Origin: Paulinella micropora
Taxonomy: Eukaryota; Cercozoa; Imbricatea; Euglyphida; Paulinellidae
Direction: 5' to 3'
DNA length: 64,000 nucleotides
Assembly: GCA_019918135.1 (NCBI GenBank)
Contig: WBZZ01002360.1
Location: 1 to 64,000, forward strand
Positions 20,637-30,164 of the stretch are shown piece after piece (the first letter of the stretch is position 1; the number at the start of each line of letters is the position of its first letter). The position numbers and the translations under genes were made by a program. A model generated the notes under the pieces. That model had not been told where the DNA came from, searched no databases, and was given only the letters and a program-made list of their open reading frames with translations.

Positions 20637-21000
20637 CTCCCTGTAAGTTTGGGAGAGAGAGAGGTGGGGCACCGGAGCTTTATCGCCTCCTCGGACCCTG
20701 GCCCTGGCATTTACATCCCCCGGGGGCCGTCCCCCCCTCCCCTGTCCTCTTCCCCGCGCGGCTGGGTCCCCTTCCCTGCCCTCCCTCCCACCGTACACTC
20801 TCCACCGTACACTCGCCTCCGCGGCCCCCCCACCCTTTCCTCTTTCCTTCCGTCCCGGCAGACCTCCGAGCCCCCTTCCTTCTTCTCTATCCGCCGCACA
20901 AGCTTGGTATGCTCACGGGACTCCTTTACTCGCCCCGTACTGGTTCAACGGACTGCTACCGAACAAGCAAAGGCCAAGCCTCGGTAGCCGGCCCAGGCAG
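20637..21000. other. pyrimidine-rich spacer between the kinase paralogues
   Basis: Plus strand is CT-rich (20720-20900) with two direct CACCGTACACTC copies near 20790-20812. No gene seen. Confidence 0.6.
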
Positions 21001-22539
21001 TCATGTCTGCGCGGGGCCTTGAGGATTGGCTAGCCGAATCAGTACACGTAGTAAGGTCTCGACGCGTCCAACCGTGAAGTCCTCCTCGGTGAATGTCTTA
21101 CCCTCGTAGAGTAAATACCCCCGTTGTCCGGTCGCTGCATCCCACCAGACTTCTGTCGTCAACCCCTGGAGCACAGCAGCCGGTTTACAAGCCCCGAGGT
21201 AGTGCCTCGCCCGGGACAGCTGGCTTTCTGTCTTGTTCCAGCCCTGCTGCCACCAGACGGCGCATTGTGGAAGACGCCCTCTGGGGTTTGGTACCCTGAT
21301 AAGGGGTAGTATAAGCTTCCAGGCAACAGCCTTTAGTTCCTGGCGCAGACTGTGTTTTCCGGGGCTTGTGTAGCGGCCGTTAGCCACGAAGCTCAGCAGG
21401 TTGCACAGCTTGATGGCATCTTGGATGTCCCGCTCGTCACTGGCGGGCAACCCGGCGGGTAACCGGAGCCGCCAGCACTGCTTCGGGCCCAGAGATCGCA
21501 ACAGGAAGCCGGGGGAGGCGGCGCTTAGCTCTACTTTGTAAAGCGTCAGATCCGTGACCAACAGCGGCATGACACAGGCCGAGAAATCCAACAGCCTTCT
21601 CAGAAAAGCCTCGAATTGTGCGGCATCGACCTGGAGCTTGTCTATAGCAGTGGCTGTCTGCAGGTCGAGGCTAAAGGAAGGCCCCACCGAGGCGAGATCA
21701 GCCACGAGCCAGAACGTAGCGCTGCTTACCTGTGCCGGGTCCTTGGCGTCGTCGCCTTCCGACGCAAGCTCCAAGTATTCTGAGCCCAGGAGATCATCCT
21801 CCACGTTCACTTCCCTGCTAGCGCTCGCCGGTCCGGCCGGACCACCGCCGTTCGGGGGGCTTCTCGGTAGCAGGGGGCTGTCTACCCGAAGGTAGCCGTG
21901 CACCTTAGGGGCAAGCCCCTGCGCGGCTAGTGAGTGTTGCAAATACAGGTACTCTACGCAGTCCGCCGGAACGTTCTGCGAGGAGCGCGGTAGCGCGCAG
22001 GGCTTGCAATCGACCTTTCTGAGCACCAGCCCGTGCTGTTGCAGGAGCAGAACAGAATTGTCCGTCAGACTCTGTTCCGCTTGGCACGCATCCGGGCCTT
22101 GGCCAATTTCACACTTGTTGAACTTTTCAGCCGTCGTGACGAACAAGGAAAAGGAGCGCAGCCACTCCTGCACTGCCCCGGCCTCCGAGAGCGCTACCCT
22201 CGTTGGAACCAGCTTGTGTACGCGAAGCGGCTCGGCTCCCGCCAGCATGACTTGTTCCGCTAATACATATCTCTCAACCTTTTGTCGTGTCGGCTGAGCA
22301 GTGACGTCTTTCTTGGAACAGGCTAAACAGCCGGCACGGCCGGCAGAATGCACATTGTGCTGGCCGCCGGCAATCGCGGCAGCTCCTGGTGCAGACGAAT
22401 CTGGGCCCCAACGGGTGTAGCGACTCGTCCGCCGGGCGTTCGGCGCGGGGCTGTTCCGGGGGGGGGGGGGGGGGGGGGGGCTGGCGCCTGGGGTTCGGCC
22501 TTGTGTCTCTTCACGGGGGGGGGCGGCGGCCGCGCTCAT
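21001..22539 (-). CDS. pseudokinase paralogue of the 19197-20636 kinase
   Basis: 512 residues in one frame from ATG 22539. It aligns with the neighbour through SVLLLQQHGLVLRKVD, LAPKVHGYLRVDS, FWLVADLASVG, MPLLVTDLTLYKVEL and NLLSFVANGRYTS. The catalytic loop LVTDLTLYKV keeps the Asp but lacks the Lys-x-x-Asn, and the metal-binding Asp of the DFG position is gone (LLRSLGPKQCW). It is therefore probably catalytically dead and may act as a scaffold or decoy. An acidic insert (EDDLLGSEYLELASEGDDAK, about 21800-21740) is absent from the kinase. Confidence 0.75.
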   Translation of the reverse strand: MSAAAAPPREETQGRTPGASPPPPPPPRNSPAPNARRTSRYTRWGPDSSAPGAAAIAGGQHNVHSAGRAGCLACSKKDVTAQPTRQKVERYVLAEQVMLAGAEPLRVHKLVPTRVALSEAGAVQEWLRSFSLFVTTAEKFNKCEIGQGPDACQAEQSLTDNSVLLLQQHGLVLRKVDCKPCALPRSSQNVPADCVEYLYLQHSLAAQGLAPKVHGYLRVDSPLLPRSPPNGGGPAGPASASREVNVEDDLLGSEYLELASEGDDAKDPAQVSSATFWLVADLASVGPSFSLDLQTATAIDKLQVDAAQFEAFLRRLLDFSACVMPLLVTDLTLYKVELSAASPGFLLRSLGPKQCWRLRLPAGLPASDERDIQDAIKLCNLLSFVANGRYTSPGKHSLRQELKAVAWKLILPLIRVPNPRGRLPQCAVWWQQGWNKTESQLSRARHYLGACKPAAVLQGLTTEVWWDAATGQRGYLLYEGKTFTEEDFTVGRVETLLRVLIRLANPQGPAQT

Positions 22540-22869
22540 TCTCCCTGAGTAGGTAGAGAGGCCGCGGCTTGGCGCGGATGGCCTTGGCTCTCCCTCTGGC
22601 CACGGATTTCCTTTATCTCCCAGGGGGTGGCCCTTTTCCTCACCCTGACCCGTTGGCTCGCCTGGCTCCGCCCCCGCCCTCCCCCCCCCCCCCCCCCCCG
22701 CCCTCCCCGCCTGCCTACCGCGGAGTGAGGGACCGTGCCGGTAGCGGCGGCGGAGGGGGCGGCGTCAGGGGAGGGAGGGGGGCGGACCGACCGAGTGACT
22801 GGGGCCGGCGCAGGAGTGCGCGGGCCTCCCCCCCCCCCCCCCCGGCCACAAGCAGGCCAGCCGCGGCCC
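22540..22869. other. divergent intergenic region
   Basis: Poly-C at 22679-22698 and 22828-22843, poly-G patches between; no gene seen. Confidence 0.6.
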
Positions 22870-24137
22870 ATGGACCAGGAGGCCTGGGCCCGGTTCAGTG
22901 GGTCGCAGGTCCGGCGCGCCGCGCGGGCGGTCAGCGTTTCCGCCGCCCACCTACCTTCGTTGCCGGCGGACGGACGCACGGCGGCGTTCCTCTTGGCAGG
23001 CGTGCAGACGCCGCTGCTGCCGCAGGCCCTGTTGCAGGCGCTGTACTTCTTGCCGGCCGCTGCGGTCAGCTACGTCGAGGTCCTGTCGAAGCCGCTCAAC
23101 TCGCTGGGTAACCTGGACCTCGTGCATTTGCTCGAGCGCGTGCGGGTCGACGTGGCGCCGGCCGTGCTGGCCGGCCTGCCCGTCGTGCCCTGGGAGCAGG
23201 CTACGCCCTCGTTTCTGACGCCCGCGAACAGTGCGTTGTTGGAGCTCAAGGTAGCCCACCCGGCGGCCGCCCCCCCCCCGCCACCCCGCCCTTGGCGCTG
23301 CTCCGGGACAGGCTGGGTGCCCTGCGGGCGGAGTCCGGCCGCACGCGTGCGCAGGCCCTGGCCCGGCTGGACCGGGAGTCCGCCCGCGCGCTCCAGCAAA
23401 CCGAGGCCGGGCGGCTGGCGGCCCAGGCCGTGCTGGCGGGCCTGGGCCTGCGCCCGGCCGACCTGGACGACGCGGAACCCCCGCCGCCACCGGACGAGGA
23501 AAAGGAGCTCGACCTCTTCACCGACGACGAGCTGCGCGGGCTGGAGGCCTTCTGGGGCGTGACCGAGGTGTCCCTTGCCCACTTACGCCCCGTGCCCGGC
23601 TACCCGGCAGCGCGGGTGGCCGCCGGCGGCGAACGGCAGGTGCTCTGCCGTCTCCTGCCGGGCGAGGAGGTCTGGGTCCGGCTGTGGGTCACCAAGGGCT
23701 ATGCCTCCCGGGACTCTCGCTGGCCGAAGGGGCTCCTCACCCCCCGCAAGGTGTCGAGCGTCCAGGTCCAGCCACGCCCGCTCCCGGCACCACGCGCGCT
23801 GGAGCTGTGGTCCGTGTTCCCTACCAACGTGTTCGACCTCGAAGACCTGGGGGGTGGGGCCGCCCGCCTCGTGGCGGCTAGGCCGCTCGAGTGTCTGGCC
23901 TGCCGGCTGTGCCTGCTGAACCCACCGGGAGAAGAGGCTAGCCCCGTGGCTGTCGAGACGCCCGCGGCCGCCGCGTGCGACCGCTTGCTCGTGGTCGTCA
24001 CTTCCTACACCGCACAGACCCCGTGGGAACTGCTACAGGAGTGCCGGGCCTTCCTCACCACCGGCGGGGGCAGCGCGGCCGGGCCCGAAGAAGCCGCGGC
24101 GCCTGCCCGCGCGGCCGGGGACACGGCGCCCCCGTGA
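22870..24137 (+). CDS. hypothetical protein (one frame break in a C run)
   Basis: About 423 residues from ATG 22870 to TGA 24137. The first 130 codons (WARFSGSQVRRAARAVSVS; ALYFLPAAAVSYVEVLSKPL) are followed by a Pro run; at the C run 23271-23280 the frame moves back one base, and continues intact: a helical part (LRDRLGALRAESGRTRAQAL), an acidic part (DDAEPPPPPDEEKELDLFTD) and a C-terminal domain (VWVRLWVTKGYASRDSRW; LELWSVFPTNVFDLEDLGGG). No family recognised. One C more in the run would restore one frame. Confidence 0.6.
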
Positions 24138-24379
24138 GAGCCCCCAGCCGGGGGGGGCGGCCCCGCCGCCCGGCAGCCGGCCCCCTGCCCGGGGGCTCAC
24201 GCCGTCCGCCTCCCCTCACGGGTGGCCCCGGGCCACTGGCCGCCGACACCGCGCTTTGCTTCCCCTCTGACTGGAGCGCGAGTGCGGGAGCGCGGGGGGC
24301 GGGCACGCCCCTAGCCAGCGTGGGAGCCGGCAGTGACAGGCTGCGGTGAGCGAGCCGCCGCCACGGTGGGAGTGGCGTG

Positions 24380-24745
24380 AGCGGTGAGTAGCCCAGGCGA
24401 GGGTGACGTGAAGGGGTGAGTAGCCACGGTCAGAGTGACGAAGGTGTGGGTAGCCACGGAGAGAGTGAGTGACCAAGGGGTGAGTAGTCACGGTGAGAGT
24501 GAGTGACCAAGGGGTGAGTAGTCACGGTGAGAGTGAGTGACCAAGGGGTGAGTAGTCACGGTGAGAGTGAGTGCCCAAGGGGTGGGTAGCCACGCTCAGA
24601 GTGAGTGACGAAGCGGTGGGTAGCCACGGTGAGAGTGAGTGACCAAGGGGTGAGTAGTCACGGTCAGAGTGAGCGACGAAGCGGTGAGTAGTCACGGTCA
24701 GAGTGAGTGACCAAGGGGTGAGCAGTCACGGTGAGAGCGGCAGGA
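24380..24745. repeat. 34-base minisatellite, about 11 copies
   Basis: Unit: GGGGTGAGTAGTCACGG followed by TGAGAGTGAGTGACCAA, with scattered changes (GTCAGAG, GACGAAGC). Copies abut without spacers. The GTGA tetramer also recurs inside the unit. Confidence 0.9.
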
Positions 24746-24851
24746 AGCGCTGTGGGAGAGGCAGCCTTCAGCTGGGGGCATTCCGACCGAAGCGAATAAT
24801 GGCCTGGTGGACGCAGGCCCGAGCGAGCGGCGCCCCTGGCGCGCGCCCCCA

Positions 24852-25040
24852 TCTCCCGGACGCGCGCCGCGTGCCGACGGCCCGCTGCGCCTGGTGGGCG
24901 CGCGCCACTCCGTCTCCCGGACGCGCGCCGCGTGCCGACGGCCCGCTGCGCCTGGTGGGCGCGCACGCCCCCCCCCCCCCCGTCTACCGGGCGCGCGCCG
25001 CGTGCCGACAGCCCACCGCACCCGGTGGCGCGCGCCCTAG
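24852..25040. repeat. three tandem copies of a 61-base G/C-rich unit
   Basis: Each copy carries CGCGCCGCGTGCCGAC and, in the first two, GGCCCGCTGCGCCTGGTGGG. The third copy is more diverged (AGCCCACCGCACCCGGTGG). Confidence 0.85.
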
Positions 25041-25303
25041 CCAGGCGGCGCTGGCCTGGGACGGGCGCGGGCCGAGCGCCCTAGCCAGACACTGTCCGCC
25101 CGGGGCGCGTGCGTGCCGTCGCCGCGCCGGGGGGGGGGGGGGGCGCTCTCCTCTCTTCGTGCGGCACGCCCTGGTGTGTGTCTGCCGGCCCCGGCCAAGG
25201 GCACGCGCCCCCCCCCCCCCGCCCTCCCCGCGGGCGGTGGTTTCGTGCCTTTTGGCTGGGGGCCACTTATTTCCGTCCACCCCTTTCGCGGCTGTGTAGC
25301 CAG

Positions 25304-27002
25304 TCACTGTAAAAACCCAGTAAACAGCACGTAAGTAAAACAGCACGTTTCGGAAGGCAGCCTGTGCGCGGCCGGACGTTTTGGCGCCCCCCCCCCCGGG
25401 CCTGGTGCCGGCCGGGCCTGTGCGGTGGGCGCCAGCCCCAGGAGCCACAACTCCCGGGGCGCGCGGCCCGGGTGGACGCGGAGGCGCCCCGCCCGCTCCG
25501 GGCCCACCCCTAGCAGCAAGGTGTGCTGCGGCGACAGAAAACGGAGGCCCAGCTCGTCCTGGCCGTCCACGGCGCCCAGCGCGGCCGTCAAGTCGTACTG
25601 GGTCTGCGAGTCGCTGTCGTCGTCTTCGATGACCGTGAGAGCGCACTGGCCCCGGACGGTGAGGCTGGGCAGGCCCCAGCCTACCTTGGTTTCCGCCAGG
25701 CGCGGGCAGTCTACCAGCACGACCCCGGCCGGCCGGGGCGCCCGTGCAGCGGCGAACGTCGGGAGGAGCAGGCCCTTCATGGTAGACAAGCCGCAGTCTT
25801 CGAACCACAGGTTCTCGGCGGTGGTGGAGACAAACCGCGGGCGCTGGCAACCCCGCAGGCACAGCTTCAGGGGCGGTGGCTCCGGGCACAAAAACACGAT
25901 CGTGTGCGCTCGTGGTAGCACCAGTGTGGTGTCGGGGGCGCGGGCCGCCGGCGCCGCCCTCCGCCAGCAGCGGGCGGCGCGGCCCGGGCCGGGGCGGGGG
26001 CGCAGCGACACACGGCAGTCCAGCAGGGTGCCCGAGGCGAGCGCCCAGGCCGGGCGCGCCCCGCCGGCTGTCGCGTCCGTGCACTGGAGCCACAGGGTGC
26101 GGAGCCGGCCGAAGGCGGCCGGCAGCAGAGTGAACAAGGCCTGGAGATCCACCCCGCCCCCACCGCGGACGTGCAACTTCTCCACCAGGCCGGGCCGGAA
26201 GAAGTGGCCGGCCCCGCCGGGGGGGGCGCTCGCACAGCTGCCGCAAAAAGTCGGACACGTAGGCCCGGCCGGCGGTCGGCTGGGCCGCGCGGCAGTCGAG
26301 CTCCAGGCGGCGGAACCAACCCTTCGCGAGCCAGCCGCACCACACGGCGGGGGTAAAGGCGCGCTGTACCCTCAGCAGGCGCTGCGCGCGGCCTTTCGCC
26401 GCGCCCCAGCACCCCCGGTCCGGCAAGAGCGCCAGCAGCCCCCGGACGTGCGCTACGAACGCGGCGGTGGGGGCCGCGCCGTCCGCGCCGAGGCAGGCTA
26501 CCCACGCGTGGCCGAGGGCCGGGCGGTTGCGAAGCGCCGGGCCCGCGGGTGGCGGGGGGGGCGTCCCTGCCACACCCACCCGGTGGCACAGCGCGGCGTA
26601 GTACTCGTCGGTGAGCCGGTCGCGCTCCGCCGGCGGCAGCCCGGCCCTGTCTAGGACAGACAGGAACTGCAGGCCGCCCGGTGTCCGGCGCCCGCGCAGG
26701 CCCGCCGCCTCTCCGCGCAGGGACGCCAGCCGGCTGCACAGGCTGGTCCACACGGACCGGTCCAGGGCGTAACAAAACAGCAGGTACGACAGGACCACCC
26801 GGCGCACTAGGCGGAGCAGCAGGAGCAGCCTGGCGTCGTCCAGCTGGGTGCGGGAGGCGCCGCTGAGCCGCAGGTGCAGCAGGTCCGGCACGGAGAGCAA
26901 GCCAGTGCCACGGATGTGTTCGGCCGCTACCTCCAGCGCCGCCTCCCGCGTGGTACGCAACCCGGGCGCCCCAGGCGGGGCCGGCCCGGCGGCGCGGAAC
27001 AT
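25304..27002 (-). CDS. LRR-like solenoid protein, related to 32391-34888 (frame broken)
   Basis: About 565 codons from ATG 27002. The N-terminal frame is intact to about 26200 (SVPDLLHLRLSGASRTQLDD; RLVRRVVLSYLLFCYALD; WFRRLELDCRAAQ). There the frame changes by one base in a G/C run and continues (VEKLHVRGGGGVDLQALFTL; LRTLWLQCTDA; ENLWFEDCGLSTMKGLLLP; GVVLVDCPRLAE) to TAG 25304. The repeated strand-Cys-Leu pattern is like irregular LRRs and resembles the gene at 32391-34888. No F-box is evident. Role unknown; protein binding is inferred. Confidence 0.55.
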
Positions 27003-27319
27003 GGGGGCGTAGGGCCCGGGGGTAAAACTCCGGCGCGAGCGTCTCCTCCCCACGGGGTGGCAGGTAGGTGTCGGCACGGGGCAGGCGGTCTGGGGAGAGC
27101 GGGCGGGTGCCGCGGGGGAGGGGGTGAGGAAGGAAGGGAGGGGAGGAGGACCCCACCTGGTACCCCCTTCTCTCTTGTCCCGCTCCTTGGGGCGCACCGC
27201 GTGCCAAAGGCGTGGCGGGTGCAGAGCGCCGCCGCGCGGACGAGGCGGAGCTTCTTCCGGTGACGTCCCCGGCCCCAGGCCGCACGGGTCATAAAACACG
27301 GACAGTCCACGCCCTGAAT

Positions 27320-27325
27320 TTTATT
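27320..27325 (-). terminator. polyadenylation signal AATAAA (minus strand)
   Basis: TTTATT on the plus strand, 145 bases beyond the stop of the frame ending at 27470. Confidence 0.55.
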
Positions 27326-27469
27326 GACACCAACCGAAAAGAAAGGGCCGGGGGGCGGACGGCTTCCCCCCCGCCCTCCTGACAGAAGGGGGGGCCGGCA
27401 GAGTGGCCGGGCGAGTCCCCGGCACCGAACCCTCCGGACGGCCTGAGGGGCGCGGAAGCGGCCAGTGAG

Positions 27470-28129
27470 TCAGTGCTCGGCCGGACGTTCGTGGCTAACA
27501 ACCACCCGGTCGGGGCGGGAGCCCTCCTCGAGCCTGCTCCTGCCGTGGATCCCCCCTCCCCCGAAACAATACGAGCCCACGAGCACCGACAGCGCCACCG
27601 GCCAGTCGCGCCGCACGTGGCGGAGGTGCGGGTCTAGGTACTGACGAAAGAAGCGGTGGAAGGGCTGCTGGCGGGCGTGCGCAGGCAGGCACAGCGCCCC
27701 CCGGCCCTCCGGCTGCTCTCCCGCCCCCGCGAGCTCCGTCACCTCGAAGCTCTGGGCAAAGTACTCGGACCACTCGGCGGCGGCGGGGGCAGAGACGGGC
27801 ACTCCGTCGTAGTTGGGGCGCACCCGAAAGGAGCGCAGGGCGTAGCGGGGCCCGGCCCGCTGTACCGCGAACGCTAGCACGTCGCGTAGCCCGGACGCGG
27901 CGCTCGGCGGGGGAGGGGCCAGGGCGTCGAGGAGCAGCGCCGTGTCCGCCGGGGACAGAGCCCGGCCGGCAGAGTGCGGGCCGGGCCCGTCGCCCGGTTC
28001 GAGGACACGCAGCCGCACCGTGAGTTCGTGGCGCCGGCTCTGGCCCGTGAGGGAATCTAGTTGGGCCGGCCAGAATTGTCCGTCGTACCACAGCCACAGC
28101 GCGTCCTGTGGCCTGGCCCCCAGCGCCAA
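27470..28129 (-). CDS. hypothetical protein, possibly the C-terminal part of the 28157-28837 gene
   Basis: An intact 220-codon frame without any ATG. It begins in the same frame as the upstream gene, directly after that gene's TAA (28157-28159); the intervening codons are coding-like (SSECSFALLALGARPQDALW). So both halves may be one protein interrupted by a stop, or this one uses a non-ATG start such as TTG 28129. Sequence features: WLWYDGQFWPAQLDSLTG near the start, YFAQSFEVTELAG, and a C-terminal VALSVLVGSYCFGGGGIHG. No family recognised. Confidence 0.55.
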   Translation of the reverse strand: MALGARPQDALWLWYDGQFWPAQLDSLTGQSRRHELTVRLRVLEPGDGPGPHSAGRALSPADTALLLDALAPPPPSAASGLRDVLAFAVQRAGPRYALRSFRVRPNYDGVPVSAPAAAEWSEYFAQSFEVTELAGAGEQPEGRGALCLPAHARQQPFHRFFRQYLDPHLRHVRRDWPVALSVLVGSYCFGGGGIHGRSRLEEGSRPDRVVVSHERPAEH

Positions 28130-28156
28130 CAGGGCGAACGAGCACTCGGAGCTTAG

Positions 28157-28837
28157 TTAGTCCTGCCTGCGCCGCGCCTCGTCATGGGCCAGGCCGTGAA
28201 ACACGGGCTCGAGCGCGCGGCGCACAGCCTCCGCTCCTGCCTGTCGCAGCAGCTCCAGGCAGCGACCGAGGTTGTCCTGCCCCAAGCTGCAGGCAGGCCA
28301 GGCGCTGAGTGCCAGGGCCCGCCCCAGGGCGTTGTGCCGGAAGGCGCAGCCGCACCGCGGGGCGCTGCCGTGCGGCTTGGGCCCCGTGCAGCGGGGGTGG
28401 GCCCTGGTGGCCCGGTGCTGCAGCACGCCGGCAAAGAAGGCCACCAGCTTGTCCGTGGCGCTGGGGTCGGGCGCGCAGCCCGTCGACAGCGCGTGGCGCG
28501 AGCCCACCGCCAGCATACAGTCCTCCACCGCGGCCGGGGTGCACGAGGCCTGGGCGCCGATCACCGCGGTGAGAGCCGCCTTGTTGAGGGACACTAGCCT
28601 GGCCGCCAGGAAACAGTCCTGCGGGCCGGGGCGCAGGGGCCACCTGGTCCGGGAAAACGCCCGGCGCTTCGGGGGCGTCCCCGGGCCGGCATAGGCCGCG
28701 AGGCGGCCCCGCTTCTTCCGACTTTTCAGCTCGTGGGTTATCACGGCTGGGAAGTACCTGGCCCAGAAGCTCGAGTGGGGCACGTCCTCCTCGGCGGAGC
28801 CGCCGCCGAGGTCGCTAAGTCCGGCAGCGCTAGACAT
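28157..28837 (-). CDS. hypothetical protein, possibly N-terminal part of a longer protein
   Basis: 227 codons from ATG 28837 to TAA 28157-28159. A basic stretch (THELKSRKKRGRLAAYAG) and several cysteines (GPKPHGSAPRCGCAFRHNAL) are visible; the C-terminus is helical (LGRCLELLRQAGAEAVRRAL). After the TAA the same frame continues without an ATG to 27470. CAA to TAA is a one-base step, so a nonsense change or readthrough is possible. No family recognised. Confidence 0.55.
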   Translation of the reverse strand: MSSAAGLSDLGGGSAEEDVPHSSFWARYFPAVITHELKSRKKRGRLAAYAGPGTPPKRRAFSRTRWPLRPGPQDCFLAARLVSLNKAALTAVIGAQASCTPAAVEDCMLAVGSRHALSTGCAPDPSATDKLVAFFAGVLQHRATRAHPRCTGPKPHGSAPRCGCAFRHNALGRALALSAWPACSLGQDNLGRCLELLRQAGAEAVRRALEPVFHGLAHDEARRRQD

Positions 28838-29257
28838 GAGCGCCTTCGGCCGGTGCTGGCTTGGGCGGCTTCGGCCGCTCGTGCTTTGTGGGGTAGCCTG
28901 TACACCCGCGCTGTCCGCTACCCTCCCTACGCCAGGGCTCGCACGCACCACGGGGGGCCGGGGGGGGGGGGGGGAAGCGAACGGCGTTTCTCCCCCCCCC
29001 CCCCCCTCGGGGGCACGCGTGCCACGGGCGGGCACCCGCGCGCGCCCGTGGGCCCCCGGGGGAGGGGGGCGGGCGCCCGCCGTCGTGTGCCCCGTCGTGT
29101 GCCCCGGACGGGGGGGGGGGGGGGGGGGGGGCGCTCGCCAGCGCGGCGGCGGACGCGCGAGGCCGGGCGCGCGACGCACGCTGCGCCGGGGGGGGGGGGG
29201 GGACGCCAGCTCCCGGTCCCGGCCACAATTCAATTCCGCTCGCTGGAGGCAGAGCTT
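28838..29257. other. divergent intergenic region, poly-G/poly-C
   Basis: Poly-G at 28961-28972 with poly-C at 28991-29006, poly-G at 29110-29130 and 29189-29202. No gene seen. Confidence 0.65.
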
Positions 29258-29896
29258 ATGTCTACCCACTCGTGTACCGCCGACTTGCCACCCCCGACCC
29301 CTCTTCCGTCTCCGACCGCTGCGGCGCGGACGCTGGCCGGCGCACTGGCCGACGCCCCGTCCGGCGCCCCGGTGCCGGCGGGCCAGAAGCGCCATGGCGC
29401 AGACGCCCGCCCCTCCACACCCCCGCCACCCCTCAAGCGGCGCAAAGCTGTCTTTGGTCGCCGGGCCCGTGCCGAAATGAAGTTTGCCCGCGCCACCGCC
29501 GAGGTGCACCGACAGCCACACCTGGCCGCCTATCTCGCCCGGCTTAAGGCCCAGTGGCAGCAAAAGGTCCTGGCTGAGGTGATGGCGTGCCTGCTCCACT
29601 TTGGGACCGGGGAGGCCGACCAGTGGGACACACAGGAGATCCTGCGGGACCTGGAGCAAAAGGGGGAGCAAGAGTGCGAGAGCGACGACGACGAGGGAGC
29701 GGACGGCTCCTTTTCTCACCCCCTGGCAGCGCTCTTCTACTTTGTGGATCAGGACTTTGACGGGTCCGGTGATGGGTGGGTCGAAGGCCGAGAGAGCTGG
29801 GGCTACGTCATCGCGAGGCTGGAGGCAGTGCCCCAGGAAGTACCCGCGCTCAGAAGGGCCATCCGTGACCTAGCGCTAGGCAACATCTTCTCTTAG
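29258..29896 (+). CDS. hypothetical acidic protein with basic nuclear-localisation-like motif
   Basis: 212 residues in one frame from ATG 29258. N-terminal Pro/Ala-rich part with PLKRRKAVFGRRAR (nuclear-localisation-like), a helical middle (AAYLARLKAQWQQKVLAEVM), an acidic patch (ECESDDDEGADG) and a C-terminus FYFVDQDFDGSGDGWVEG that loosely resembles an EF-hand loop (DQDFDGSGDGW). No family assigned. It converges on the RPB5-like gene and shares an overlapping polyadenylation signal with it. Confidence 0.65.
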   Translation: MSTHSCTADLPPPTPLPSPTAAARTLAGALADAPSGAPVPAGQKRHGADARPSTPPPPLKRRKAVFGRRARAEMKFARATAEVHRQPHLAAYLARLKAQWQQKVLAEVMACLLHFGTGEADQWDTQEILRDLEQKGEQECESDDDEGADGSFSHPLAALFYFVDQDFDGSGDGWVEGRESWGYVIARLEAVPQEVPALRRAIRDLALGNIFS

Positions 29897-29944
29897 CACC
29901 ACCGTCCTGTTTTCTGAAGAAGGAAGGGCTTACGAGAGTTATTC

Positions 29945-29953
29945 TTTATTAAA
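29945..29953. terminator. overlapping polyadenylation signals for two convergent genes
   Basis: TTTATTAAA reads as ATTAAA on the plus strand (29948-29953; serves the gene ending at 29896) and AATAAA on the minus strand (29945-29950; serves the RPB5-like gene ending at 30165). Confidence 0.6.
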
Positions 29954-30164
29954 TGCACCGTTCTGTTTTTGACAGCCAGGCGGGGGAGGCAGTTGGTCGG
30001 GCTCCGCACCCGATGCCTGCCTTGTTGCCGGCCGGCAGCACGGGCCGGGCTACGAAGAAGAGAGGCGGACAGAGGACCTGCGGAGAGCCCCCCCCCCCCC
30101 CCCACTAACCGTTGCGGGTGGCAGGCGAAAGGGGCGGGGGAGGGGGGGGGGGCCGCCCCCCCCC

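Larger units (their letters stand above)
24138..25303. other. gene-free repeat region
   Basis: Holds the 34-base minisatellite (24380-24745), three 61-base repeats (24852-25040) and poly-G/C tracts (25129-25144, 25209-25220). Frames here are repeat translations. Confidence 0.7.

Noticed and set aside
24380..24745. Regular repeat resembling a CRISPR array
   Set aside because: The 34-base units abut with no unique spacers, and no cas-like gene is near; it is a minisatellite.
28733..29257. Extension of the 29258 gene upstream in the same frame
   Set aside because: It runs through poly-G and poly-C tracts and antisense to the 28157-28837 gene; the ATG at 29258 is the sensible start.
29740..29800. 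EF-hand loop in the 29258 gene (DQDFDGSGDGW)
   Set aside because: The Asp/Gly spacing is suggestive but the flanking helices and the final Glu of the loop are not convincing, so no calcium-binding call is made.
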